The notes under the pieces were generated by a model that saw only the letters and a program-made list of their open reading frames with translations, was not told the DNA's origin and made no database searches. The position numbers and the translations under genes are program-made. From contig JARRJY010000050.1 of the NCBI GenBank assembly GCA_037388705.1, forward strand, positions 1 through 22,100: a stretch of 22,100 nt of DNA. Direction: 5' to 3'. Numbering within the stretch: position 1 is the first letter of the stretch; each line of letters starts with the position of its first letter. Source of the stretch: JARRJY01 sp037388705 (GTDB lineage Bacteria > Pseudomonadota > Gammaproteobacteria > UBA6429 > Thiohalophilaceae). Shown here piece after piece: positions 1 through 7,843 of this stretch.

Positions 1-712
1 TACGGGTAAAATAAAATTCGGCACGTCGGAAATAGATTTCATCAAGGTAACGGGAATTGGGGTACTTTTTAATCAACTGGCTCATGACAGTCATGGCCTT
101 TTCAACTTCGCCTACCTCTTCATGCGCGCGTGATAACTGGTACAACACCTGATCATTGCGCTCATATAAAGGATATTTCTTTAATAGCATGTTGTATAAA
201 CGGATGGCATCCCGTGCGCCAACAGTTTCAGGATCAGCATTGGATTTGGCTCCAGGTGCTGCTGCAGCATACTTACTTCCTTTTTTAACCTTTTCCTGGC
301 TGGTCGCCCTTTTTTCAAATGATTTGTACGACTCAGAGACATCGGCAATGGTGTCTTTTTTTGTAATTTCTTTATTGGCTTCTTCATCATCCTTGTCAGT
401 AAGCGCTGCCGCTGCTGATGTACCAGATTTTGCCGGAGTACTTTTGGGGGGTTCACCCAGCGCACCATATCCTTTTTCTACTTTAAGATCAGCCAGGCGA
501 CGTATCGCTTCAGGCGTCATGGCGGTTTCAGGTGTTTTTTCCAGGAAGTGCTGGTAACTCGCCATGGCCTTATCAAGGCCATCTTCAATTTTTGTATCCT
601 TTAAATCAATTTCAACACTATTCAACTCGCTGATGGTGCCTTGCTCGTTAAAAGTTGCGCAGCCAGCCAGGAATAGGAATAAACTTGTTACAACTAGATG
701 GTGATACTTCAT
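1..712 (-). CDS. TPR lipoprotein, 3' part cut by window edge
   Basis: The frame is open from an ATG at 712-710 to the left edge, about 237 codons. It starts with a lipoprotein signal: a hydrophobic stretch ending in the lipobox L-A-G-C with Cys18 as the lipidated residue, so an outer-membrane or periplasmic-face anchor is expected. A low-complexity Lys/Ala/Ser/Glu-rich linker lies around residues 70-145. After it come helical repeats of TPR type, for example the segment containing LYNMLLKKYP and the repeat with AMTVMSQLIKKYPNSRYLDE. The ATG overlaps the TGA of the preceding gene by four bases (709-712), so the two are probably translationally coupled. Family knowledge says such TPR lipoproteins scaffold envelope complexes; the partner here is unknown. 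The C-terminus lies outside the window. Confidence 0.8.
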   Translation of the reverse strand, partial: MKYHHLVVTSLFLFLAGCATFNEQGTISELNSVEIDLKDTKIEDGLDKAMASYQHFLEKTPETAMTPEAIRRLADLKVEKGYGALGEPPKSTPAKSGTSAAAALTDKDDEEANKEITKKDTIADVSESYKSFEKRATSQEKVKKGSKYAAAAPGAKSNADPETVGARDAIRLYNMLLKKYPLYERNDQVLYQLSRAHEEVGEVEKAMTVMSQLIKKYPNSRYLDEIYFRRAEFYFTR

Positions 713-2724
713 TGTGTACCACCTTCAGTTGATGATTTATCAGTGCCCTTTTCAGGTTCGTCTTTTCTTTCCTGTGCCTTATTTTTTTCTCTATTTTCTT
801 CTTCTCTTGCTTGTTCTTTCTTCAGCGCTTCCTGTTCTTTTTTCATTTCTTCATCAGATTGTTTCTTGGTAGCGCGATCATAACTTTCCGCCATGGCAAA
901 CCTGGCTTTAACCTGGTATTTCTCCAGCCGTTGACGTCTTTGCTGCAGTTCATTCACCGCCATTACTTCAATCAGGTGACCTTGTCGAGCCATAAGTACA
1001 TCCACCTGTTCCTGCGCCTGGTTTATTTTTGCCCGTAATATCTGGATCTGACTGTCATAACCTTTATAACTTTGTGTTGCGGCCTGGCGGGTACGTACAA
1101 ATGATTTATAGGCCTCTTGTAAAACCTCAACATCTTTATTCAGCGCCCGTAAATGTTTATCGGCTTCAGAAAACCTGTCCTGGTACTCTGTATGAATATT
1201 CCAGGTAATCGCACCTTTCATCCGATCAATACGAGCCTGTACACCAGGAAGGCTTAATTTACCCTGCCGTTTCAATTTCTTTTCCAGCACCTGAATGTGT
1301 TCCAGGCTAATGCGTTCATCAACCGTGGCCAGGAAATCCGGGCGTGGCGCTATGAGCATTTTCTTCAGCCTGCGGTCGATACTGTCGCGTTGAGCTATTC
1401 GAAGCTTCAACTTTGAATCCAGTTGCCTGAATTGCTTGCCAATTTCTGGCAGCAATGGTTCGTAGTAAGCACTACGAATACGGATCATGTCTTCAAAGGA
1501 GTCGAGAGATTTTAACCAGAGCTTCATCTTGCGTTTTAACTCGGCAAGATCAAAATAATTTTTTAAAGAAGCCTGGAAATCATGTGAAGCCATCATTTGT
1601 ATCAGGTAGAACGTTTCCGGGGTATCAGGCAGGTTACGCAGGTTAACCAGCCAGTTCTTGTCTTTTTTTAGTTCTTCGCGTATTACAGCTTCCAGAAATT
1701 TTCCTTCACGAATGTTCTTGATAGAAACATCCAGCCTGTCAATTTCGTTACTAAATGATTCCAGTGCATGTCCGTACAGGATAGCCGACTTACCATATAA
1801 ACCCAGCTTCCCGTAAGCATATGGCACACCCATCAGTGCTTCCTGTACAGCACTGTTAGTGACATTACGTTTGGCCAGGATGGTCCAGGGAACAAGTGCA
1901 CGATCATACTGATCCGCTGAAACAGCCGCCCAACCTGAACCTAATAATGCCTTATTTGAAAATGGTCCTGTTATGCGGACACGATCAAGATATTTCTTGG
2001 CTTCCATCGCATTATTGCTTTCAAGGAGATTGTAGCCAAGTACCAGGTTAGCCTTATCGCGCATGGAAGTTACACGATTATCACTTGCGGAAATCTCGCC
2101 AACACGAGCCAGTTGTTGCAGACCTTCTTCTCGTTTACCGCTTTTTATTAATGCAACAGCAAGGTTGTAACCCGCAAAGCCTTTCATGCCTTCTGCATTT
2201 TCAATATCTCTTAATAAATCAATCGCCTCGGTAAACTTGCCATTGACGATATAGATCTGAGCTCGCAGGAAAGGTTCTTCATAGCGCAATTTTTCCGGGA
2301 TACGACCTTTAATCCGTTCGATGGTATGGGCCGCATTAATAAATTGCTGTTTTTGATAATAAATCTTGGCAAGTCGGTAGATCGCTTCGTTACGAATTTC
2401 TTCATCGACATCGCCGTTTATCACCGCCTTGATTGCACGACCTGCACGGGTATGCATACGATAAAATAATTCGAAATCGCCAACCGAGAATTCAGCCTGA
2501 CCGATGTGATAAAACAGGGTATTCAGTTCAGGCTCGTCAAGACCGTAATATTGCGCCAGTTCGGTATCCAGGCGGGAGATAGCATCAAAATAATCTTGCT
2601 GGTAGGCGTAAAACAAGGCATCGCCAAAATAAATATCTTTCAGTTCGCCCTGGAATCTGCCTCCAGAAGCATAAACTGATGACATCATAACAATGCCGGT
2701 GAGAATAATACCTATACGGAACAT
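709..2724 (-). CDS. Periplasmic TPR protein with C-terminal coiled coil
   Basis: The protein has 671 residues when started at the ATG at 2724-2722. The frame is open further upstream, but that part overlaps the previous gene, and this Met begins a good Sec signal peptide (hydrophobic core IGIILTGIVM, cleavage near VYA-SGG) only four bases after the upstream stop. Roughly residues 25-400 are degenerate TPR-like helical repeats, with segments such as RLAKIYYQKQQFINAAHTIE and YNLAVALIKSGKREEGLQQL. Residues of about 440-600 are rich in charged heptads and look coiled-coil. The last 60 or so residues are a very charged Glu/Lys tail. It shares an operon with a small secreted protein upstream and a TPR lipoprotein downstream, so a periplasmic scaffold role is inferred. 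I do not recognise a named family with confidence. Confidence 0.82.
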   Translation of the reverse strand: MFRIGIILTGIVMMSSVYASGGRFQGELKDIYFGDALFYAYQQDYFDAISRLDTELAQYYGLDEPELNTLFYHIGQAEFSVGDFELFYRMHTRAGRAIKAVINGDVDEEIRNEAIYRLAKIYYQKQQFINAAHTIERIKGRIPEKLRYEEPFLRAQIYIVNGKFTEAIDLLRDIENAEGMKGFAGYNLAVALIKSGKREEGLQQLARVGEISASDNRVTSMRDKANLVLGYNLLESNNAMEAKKYLDRVRITGPFSNKALLGSGWAAVSADQYDRALVPWTILAKRNVTNSAVQEALMGVPYAYGKLGLYGKSAILYGHALESFSNEIDRLDVSIKNIREGKFLEAVIREELKKDKNWLVNLRNLPDTPETFYLIQMMASHDFQASLKNYFDLAELKRKMKLWLKSLDSFEDMIRIRSAYYEPLLPEIGKQFRQLDSKLKLRIAQRDSIDRRLKKMLIAPRPDFLATVDERISLEHIQVLEKKLKRQGKLSLPGVQARIDRMKGAITWNIHTEYQDRFSEADKHLRALNKDVEVLQEAYKSFVRTRQAATQSYKGYDSQIQILRAKINQAQEQVDVLMARQGHLIEVMAVNELQQRRQRLEKYQVKARFAMAESYDRATKKQSDEEMKKEQEALKKEQAREEENREKNKAQERKDEPEKGTDKSSTEGGTQ

Positions 2725-2728
2725 AGGC

Positions 2729-3238
2729 TTACCAGTTATTGAATCGTATACCGGAAGCGGATAACTTGATTTCAACGATCTGCGGCCCAACACGTTTTTT
2801 AACTGTATGGCTGGCAGAGTCAGAGGTCTTGCTACCGTTATCCTTGCCGATAACACTTACATCCAGTTTGTGTTCACCCGAGCGTACATTTCCGACAAAG
2901 ACACGTTGAACCCCGCCGCGATGCATCGCTTCGACTTCCTTGTAGCTGTAAATGTAATGGGCTATATCTTCGCCGTTGAGCTTGAGCTTGATGGCATCCG
3001 GTTCGAAATCACTCCCTTTTTCAACAGATACAAAGAAAGCTAACTGGGTATCTGATGGGTAAATCAGTTTTTCTTCAAGTTGATTTAATTCAGCTGAAAT
3101 TGCCAGCACGTCCTGTTTTATTTCCTGAACCTGCTCATCAAGTCCCTTGATTTGCTCCTTGGTGACTTCTTCGGCGCTGATTAAAGATGGAAAAATAAGA
3201 AAGAAGAAAACAAAAAACGAAAATACTGTATTTTTCAT
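2729..3238 (-). CDS. Secreted coiled-coil plus beta-domain protein, unknown function
   Basis: This 169-residue protein has a clear signal peptide (MKNTVFSFFVFFFLIF, cleavage near ISA-EEV). Residues of about 24-60 form a heptad-rich helix (LDEQVQEIKQDVLAISAELN). The rest looks like a single beta-sandwich domain, with alternating strands such as QRVFVGNVRSGEHKLDVSVIG and a C-terminal strand ending in Trp. No catalytic motif is visible. It starts the three-gene envelope operon: its stop lies four bases before the TPR protein start. Similar small proteins beside TPR genes are sometimes labelled AraC-type regulators in databases, but nothing here resembles a helix-turn-helix. Function unknown; export and operon membership are well supported. 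Confidence 0.75.
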   Translation of the reverse strand: MKNTVFSFFVFFFLIFPSLISAEEVTKEQIKGLDEQVQEIKQDVLAISAELNQLEEKLIYPSDTQLAFFVSVEKGSDFEPDAIKLKLNGEDIAHYIYSYKEVEAMHRGGVQRVFVGNVRSGEHKLDVSVIGKDNGSKTSDSASHTVKKRVGPQIVEIKLSASGIRFNNW

Positions 3239-3821
3239 GCTGTGAACCTGAACTGTCCTGGTTATTTGTTAGAACTCTCACCAGTAGCAATGCATAGAAC
3301 CCTGGTTTAAAATCAAAATGCCTTATCTTATTGATTACATTGCAAAAACAGCGTAGCTCATCGATACCCCCACAAACCTTATAATCTTTGGAGCTAATTC
3401 TGCTAACTGTTTGATTTTCTGATATATATATTATCGGCTAATGGCGGGAAACTTTAACTTATATAGATTGGATTTGTGACCGTCTTCTCGAAAGTAGCAG
3501 GCATACCTACCGGCAAGAGATATGTCTTGTCATAACTGTTAGCTGAGGATTAGAAAAACAATGACCAGTACAAAAGGATTTATGAACCCGTTTGCTGCGC
3601 CTCCAGGCATAAACTGTTTTATATAACTTGCTGTTTTATAAGCAATATTCCACCCGGATCAGATTAATAGAAGTGTATATTTGAGGGATATGTTTCTCAT
3701 AATGACACAAGCCGACGCGAAAAAAGATACCCCCCAGGATTACACGAATAAAAGATGCCACCCAGACCGCCGAAATTTGCCAGCGCATAGGAAATTATAC
3801 GGGTGACACCATTGACTATGT
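3239..3821. other. 583-base gap, no confident gene; possible gene debris
   Basis: This gap holds the promoter region of the envelope operon and the trailer of the rhodanese gene, both read leftwards. I find no convincing promoter and no U-tract terminator. Short frames exist: a plus-strand 21-codon peptide from 3561 with a weak upstream purine run, a minus-strand 50-codon hydrophobic frame 3788-3636, and a plus-strand frame closing at 3822-3824. None has a good ribosome site or a recognised domain, so I do not call them genes. The mixed frames could be the remains of a lost gene. Confidence 0.4.
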
Positions 3822-4688
3822 TTAGGCCGCTTCCCAGTTTGCATGACCAGGCTCAATCGGCAAGTCTGGATTACGCGACCATTCATTCCATGAACCAAAA
3901 TAGAGCCGCACATCTTTTACGCCGGCCTCTTTTAAAGCAACGAAGGTATTTGAAGCACGCGCCCCTTTGAAACAGTAAAGGTAAACAGTCGAGTCGGTAT
4001 TTATGCCAACGGTTGCGCACTCGGCCTGTAATTCATCTTTTGATTTAAATACCGGCACCTCTTCACCCGGTTTCATCATGCGATACCATTCCAGCCACAC
4101 GGCACCAGGAATTCGTCCTTTGCGTGGGCAAAAATCAATACCGTATGGTGATGAACTACTACCAACCCATTCATCAACATCGCGTACATCAAGTTTAATA
4201 ATTTCATTTTTGTCCAACGCGGCAAGCATGTCATCTTGGGTCAGCATTACACTGGCAGCTGAATCATCAACAGGAAAAGTTTTTGCTTCTGGCTCAGGCA
4301 CTTCAGTACTTACTGGCAAGTCTTCCGCCAGCCAGGCCTGGTAGCCGCCATGCAAGATTGCAGCTTTAGGATAGCCAAGAAATTGCAGCAGAAAATAACC
4401 ACGGCATGACTGCCCAAAACCGGTATTCATGCTGTCCTCGTAGATCACCGCCACTTCTTCACCAGAAAGACCTGCCGCACCAAAGGCATCAGCAAACTTA
4501 CCCCTTAACTCCTGAAGACCTTCCTTTGTTGAGGTTGCCAGAAAAGTGAAAATATCATGAAGATTAACCGCGCCGGGTATATGACCAGCAGCGTAAGCTT
4601 CCGGTGCCCTGGTATCAATGATGACTGTGGGAAGCGAGTTTGTCATCTGCTCAAGATGTCCTGGGGAAATAAGTATGTTGTCAGTCAT
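3822..4688 (-). CDS. Tandem-domain rhodanese (thiosulfate/mercaptopyruvate sulfurtransferase)
   Basis: The 288-residue protein has two rhodanese domains, the normal size for this family. The N-terminal domain (about 1-130) carries IIDTRAPEAYAAGHIPGAVN but no loop cysteine in the active position. The C-terminal domain (about 145-288) has the active-site loop YCFKGARAS with Cys239 and the conserved GSWNEW near 265-270. The loop is not the CGSGVT form typical of mercaptopyruvate sulfurtransferases nor the bovine CRKGVT, so the donor (thiosulfate, mercaptopyruvate or a protein persulfide) is open. There is no signal peptide, so it acts in the cytoplasm. The ribosome site AGGAGC lies just before the ATG. 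It has its own sigma-54-type promoter at 4733-4748 and an enhancer-like repeat at 4810-4845, which ties it to the upstream operon by regulation. Confidence 0.9.
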   Translation of the reverse strand: MTDNILISPGHLEQMTNSLPTVIIDTRAPEAYAAGHIPGAVNLHDIFTFLATSTKEGLQELRGKFADAFGAAGLSGEEVAVIYEDSMNTGFGQSCRGYFLLQFLGYPKAAILHGGYQAWLAEDLPVSTEVPEPEAKTFPVDDSAASVMLTQDDMLAALDKNEIIKLDVRDVDEWVGSSSSPYGIDFCPRKGRIPGAVWLEWYRMMKPGEEVPVFKSKDELQAECATVGINTDSTVYLYCFKGARASNTFVALKEAGVKDVRLYFGSWNEWSRNPDLPIEPGHANWEAA

Positions 4689-4732
4689 GGTGATAGCTCC
4701 TATGTAAATATCAATTTGTGTAATTAATATTG

Positions 4733-4748
4733 TGCAATAGCCATGCCA
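4733..4748 (-). promoter_or_regulatory. Sigma-54 -24/-12 promoter of the rhodanese gene
   Basis: The minus strand reads TGGCAT-N5-TTGCA, with the GG and GC elements at the exact spacing of the sigma-54 consensus TGGCAC-N5-TTGCA; one base differs. The element lies about 45 bases before the rhodanese ATG and about 65 bases downstream of the shared regulatory 12-mer. Confidence 0.7.
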
Positions 4749-4785
4749 GAAACTAATAAACTGAAATTACGTAACTATTTTTCAA

Positions 4786-4800
4786 CCGGCTTCAAGCCGG
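4786..4800. repeat. Short GC-rich hairpin after the rubredoxin reductase gene
   Basis: CCGGC-TTCAA-GCCGG forms a five-base stem. It follows the rubredoxin reductase gene in the minus direction but is not followed by a T-run on that strand, so it is a weak terminator candidate at best. Confidence 0.35.
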
Positions 4801-4809
4801 CATTTCCAA

Positions 4810-4845
4810 TGTCGACAATGTACAACTAATGTGACGTACATTGTC
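4810..4845. promoter_or_regulatory. Predicted activator site upstream of rhodanese
   Basis: The core TGTCGACAATGT (4810-4821) is identical to sites upstream of the OsmC operon and of the activator gene. It overlaps a perfect ten-base inverted repeat, GACAATGTAC at 4814-4823 and GTACATTGTC at 4836-4845, so two inverted half-sites may be present. The distance to the -24 element at 4748 suits enhancer binding by a sigma-54 activator. The repeat could instead form an RNA hairpin after the upstream gene. Confidence 0.6.
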
Positions 4846-4857
4846 CATTGAAAACCA

Positions 4858-6243
4858 TTACGCTTGAAGCCTTTGGTAATAGTTTCCAGCATCAGAGGCA
4901 AGTGAATCGCTAAGCGCAAAACCAACCAGGTTGTCTGCATTAAGCATCTCATAATAACTACCTTGCTTGCCGTCGGTAACCAACTGCCAGTTCTCACCCC
5001 CCATCTTCATGGCAGGTTTGCAAACACTTATTGGCATGCTCAATGTCTTAATTTTGATCATGGGTGGTATTGGCTTGAAATACTCATGCTCACCCAAAAG
5101 ACTTGCCGCGATAGCCTCGGCCTGGCGATGAATGGGTTCAATGTACGCGTATAGTCGTCCATCTACTGAGGCACAATCACCTATTGCGTAAATGTTCTCA
5201 TCAGAAGTTCGCATATCCTCATCGACTGCAATACCTGTATCAACCGTTAATCCCATCGTTTCTGCCAGCTTGGTATTTGCAACCAGGCCTGCCGCAGAAA
5301 GAACCAGGTCCGTGGTATATGATGAACTATCTGATAGTTCCAAATAGAATGTTTCTGCATCCTTTTCCATACGTTGCAGTGTCACGCCAAACTTCCAGGT
5401 AACACCCTGTGATTCAAGTCGCTGTTTTAATTCATTTGCCATCAACTCGGGAACCAACCCTGATAACGGATACATGCCTGGATCAATAACCGTTACCTTG
5501 TAACCTGCTCGCGTCAAATCATCTGAAAACTCGCTACCTATAAGCCCTGCGCCGAGGATCGTTACGGAAGTTACGCCCTCAGATAGACGTTTCTGTAATT
5601 TCTTAAACGACAGCAAATCATTTACCCGCAGAATAGTATCTTTCGCATCGCCTTCAATAGGCAGCTCACGTTGATGTGCACCCAGTGCCAGAACCAGTTT
5701 GTCATACTCAATACCGCCCTGTGTTGTTGTCAGGCGTTTGCTTGAAGTATCCACTTTCAATACCCTAGTTTCTGTACGCACTTCAATATTAAGTTCTGCA
5801 GCGCGTGACATTGCATCAGTTTCAACAAGTTCATCTGCGCTTCGGTCCTGTGAAATAGCTAATGAAATGGCTGGCTTTGGATAGATCAGTCCTTTACATG
5901 CACTGACTAACAGAATGGGTCGTTCCGGATCACGGCGACGAATTGCTTCTGCAGTTGACCAGCCAGCCACGCCTGCACCAATGATAACCACGTAATCATT
6001 ACCACCACGTGATTTGGACAATTCTTTTTTTGGTACAGGGTTTTGTTTTTCAACTACGAGTGGTGCCTCTGGTAATAAACGGAGGTCACTTTTCATCATG
6101 CCGCAAAGGGGACACTGCCAGTCATCGGGGATATCCTCGTATCGTGTCCCAGCCTGCAAACCGGAATCAGGATCACCCTTAGCTTCATCATAGATATAAC
6201 CACAGGCATCACAAATCCAGCGTTTATAATCAGTATCACTCAT
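4858..6243 (-). CDS. Rubredoxin fused to FAD/NAD(P)H rubredoxin reductase
   Basis: The 461-residue protein is an electron-transfer fusion. Residues 1-55 are a rubredoxin with the iron ligands in CDACG (Cys11, Cys14) and CPLCG (Cys44, Cys47). After a linker, a pyridine-nucleotide disulfide-type oxidoreductase follows: FAD motif VVIIGAGVAG (GxGxxG at 89-94), NAD(P)H motif TILGAGLIG (231-236) and the second FAD motif IYAIGDCA. It should pass electrons from NAD(P)H through FAD to its own rubredoxin iron and on to an unknown acceptor. I start it at the ATG at 6243-6241, one base after the DUF302 stop and behind AGAGGTG; the longer frame would overlap that gene. The neighbouring flavoprotein is a plausible acceptor, as are peroxide or superoxide reduction systems. 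No signal peptide, so cytoplasmic. Confidence 0.88.
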   Translation of the reverse strand: MSDTDYKRWICDACGYIYDEAKGDPDSGLQAGTRYEDIPDDWQCPLCGMMKSDLRLLPEAPLVVEKQNPVPKKELSKSRGGNDYVVIIGAGVAGWSTAEAIRRRDPERPILLVSACKGLIYPKPAISLAISQDRSADELVETDAMSRAAELNIEVRTETRVLKVDTSSKRLTTTQGGIEYDKLVLALGAHQRELPIEGDAKDTILRVNDLLSFKKLQKRLSEGVTSVTILGAGLIGSEFSDDLTRAGYKVTVIDPGMYPLSGLVPELMANELKQRLESQGVTWKFGVTLQRMEKDAETFYLELSDSSSYTTDLVLSAAGLVANTKLAETMGLTVDTGIAVDEDMRTSDENIYAIGDCASVDGRLYAYIEPIHRQAEAIAASLLGEHEYFKPIPPMIKIKTLSMPISVCKPAMKMGGENWQLVTDGKQGSYYEMLNADNLVGFALSDSLASDAGNYYQRLQA

Positions 6244-6244
6244 G

Positions 6245-6625
6245 CTACACCTCTGGTACTTGTCCCAAAATATTACCGAAGATGCCATCCAGTTCTTCAC
6301 CAAGAGTCATCAAAGATTCTGATTCATATGGTGAAAATACTTCAGTCGGCATCCGACATGCAACCTTGGTGGCATCACCTTCCTCGTAAACATGTATTCT
6401 TAGTGGGATGTCGTGACCAGCAGGTTTACATGCTTCCCATACTCGTATAGCAAAATCAGGACGGAATATTTCCAGTATCTGATCAGCCGGAACAGTCTTG
6501 CCTATCTTGGCAGCATTTGCCTGGCCATTTATGTGCGCAACAACACGCATACCTTCAGCCTCAACACCATACAAAAGTTTTTCAATTGCCTCGTCAGTAC
6601 TGAGCGTGGTAGTAAATGTTTTCAT
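6245..6625 (-). CDS. DUF302 family protein
   Basis: The 126-residue protein matches the DUF302 pattern: an N-terminal beta-alpha unit with EAIEKLLYGVEAEGMRVVAHI, then the middle motif in which a short helix precedes DIPLRIHVYEEGDATKVACR. It has no signal peptide or membrane segment. The biochemical role of DUF302 is not settled; members often sit beside sulfur, rhodanese or redox genes. Here it lies between the acyl-CoA-dehydrogenase-like gene (57-base gap) and the rubredoxin reductase (stop one base before the next ATG), so coupled translation with the reductase is likely. A good ribosome site, AGAGGATG, precedes the ATG. Confidence 0.8.
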   Translation of the reverse strand: MKTFTTTLSTDEAIEKLLYGVEAEGMRVVAHINGQANAAKIGKTVPADQILEIFRPDFAIRVWEACKPAGHDIPLRIHVYEEGDATKVACRMPTEVFSPYESESLMTLGEELDGIFGNILGQVPEV

Positions 6626-6682
6626 ATCATCCTCTTAATCATGACTAGAACCACAAAGAGCAATCACCCTTACCTGTTCTTG

Positions 6683-7816
6683 CTAGGCGGCATTAGCCAG
6701 GCGATCCAGTTCTTTACGCAAATGCTTGATCGCTGGCGTTACAATGGCAACGAAGTAAGACTCACGTAATTTACGTTGTGCAGGAGCTGTTTTCAGATAA
6801 CCTTTGGCACCGGTATGTAACATCGCGGACTGTGATGCACGTAATGCCAATTCACCTGCACCGAGGCGCAGTTGCAGAAGATCCTGGAAAAATTCATCCG
6901 ATGTCTCGAATGGTGTTTCTGCCAATGCCATTACTGCATCAACAGCATCATCCAGTTCTGCCTGTAACTCGTCAGGCCGATCATCAAGATAGCCGTTTAT
7001 GTGTCCAAGTACCGGTTCAACTTCACGGCAAAGATCAATACAGGACTGTATGTTACCTGCTCCCATGCCGAACTGTAGTAACACGATACCGGAACGAACA
7101 CGTCGCAGGAATCCTGCACCATCATCGTCGATAATCATGTCGTCAGGAACAAACACATTATCGAAAATACAGGCAAAAGTACGGGTACCTTCGAGAGCTG
7201 TGAAATGAGCTGAAAGTCGCAGTGTGAAGCCTTCACTGGCACAATCAATCAATGCCATCACTGATCCACTCTTACTCCCTTCCACTTCGAAAAGTGTGCC
7301 AAATACGTGGTCCTCGCCCAGGTTAGAAACCCAGGGCAAGGTACCATTTACTACGTAACCACCATCAACACGCTTGCCTTTAAGTCGTAATGGTTCGATC
7401 CCGGCAAAGGCTTTCATGGTATTGGACATACCAGTACCTGCCAGAACCTTGGCACTGGCTACTTTGGGTAACCAGTTTTCACGAACTGTTGTGTTAGCAG
7501 CATTCTGTAAATACCAGCCACAGGTATCCTGGCACCACATAGTGAATCCTGTTGACATACATTCATGTGAAACCGTTATCATAGCCTGTATAGCAGCACC
7601 CATGTCAGAAATACCATCACTCTTGGTGGCTGGCAGGTGCTGGTTAAAGGCACCGATTGCTCCCAGCTTTTTTAACACCTGTTCCGGGTACAAACCGTCA
7701 ATGTCAATCGTGGTCGTTAGTGGTTTAAGATCCTGATCAACAATTTGCTGGCTAGCTGATAAAAGTTCATCAACTGACAGCGCTGGCTCTGCGTAACTGA
7801 TACTTAACTCACTCAT
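6683..7816 (-). CDS. Acyl-CoA dehydrogenase-fold flavoprotein, atypical active site
   Basis: The 377-residue protein has the three-part acyl-CoA dehydrogenase architecture: an all-helical N-terminal part (about 1-120), a beta middle domain (about 125-225) with AGTGMSNTMKAF and VNGTLPWVSNLGEDH, and a C-terminal helical bundle with SAMLHTGAKGY. Two things are odd. Where medium-chain type enzymes have the catalytic Glu of GYxxE, this has GYLKT (Thr343), and the helix that carries the alternative Glu in isovaleryl-CoA dehydrogenases (around 241-256) has none. The usual C-terminal RDA...YEGT block is also absent. This suggests a flavin monooxygenase or other relative (families such as DszC or nitroalkane oxidase share the fold) rather than a fatty-acyl dehydrogenase. 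The substrate is unknown. A strong ribosome site, GAGGAG, precedes the ATG; the OsmC gene is 27 bases upstream. Confidence 0.85.
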   Translation of the reverse strand: MSELSISYAEPALSVDELLSASQQIVDQDLKPLTTTIDIDGLYPEQVLKKLGAIGAFNQHLPATKSDGISDMGAAIQAMITVSHECMSTGFTMWCQDTCGWYLQNAANTTVRENWLPKVASAKVLAGTGMSNTMKAFAGIEPLRLKGKRVDGGYVVNGTLPWVSNLGEDHVFGTLFEVEGSKSGSVMALIDCASEGFTLRLSAHFTALEGTRTFACIFDNVFVPDDMIIDDDGAGFLRRVRSGIVLLQFGMGAGNIQSCIDLCREVEPVLGHINGYLDDRPDELQAELDDAVDAVMALAETPFETSDEFFQDLLQLRLGAGELALRASQSAMLHTGAKGYLKTAPAQRKLRESYFVAIVTPAIKHLRKELDRLANAA

Positions 7817-7843
7817 TTAAATAACTCCTCATCAGCGTGGCTG

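Noticed and set aside
3480..3560. Possible riboswitch (GEMM-like) before the short plus-strand frame
   Set aside because: A few words such as ACCTACCGG look suggestive, but the conserved core and tetraloop arrangement are absent.
3561..3626. 21-codon plus-strand peptide as a small gene
   Set aside because: The upstream purine run is weak and too far from the ATG, and no conservation can be shown from one sequence.
4786..4845. Hairpins as intrinsic terminators of the rubredoxin reductase gene
   Set aside because: Neither is followed by a T-run on the minus strand, and the longer repeat is better explained by the shared 12-mer.
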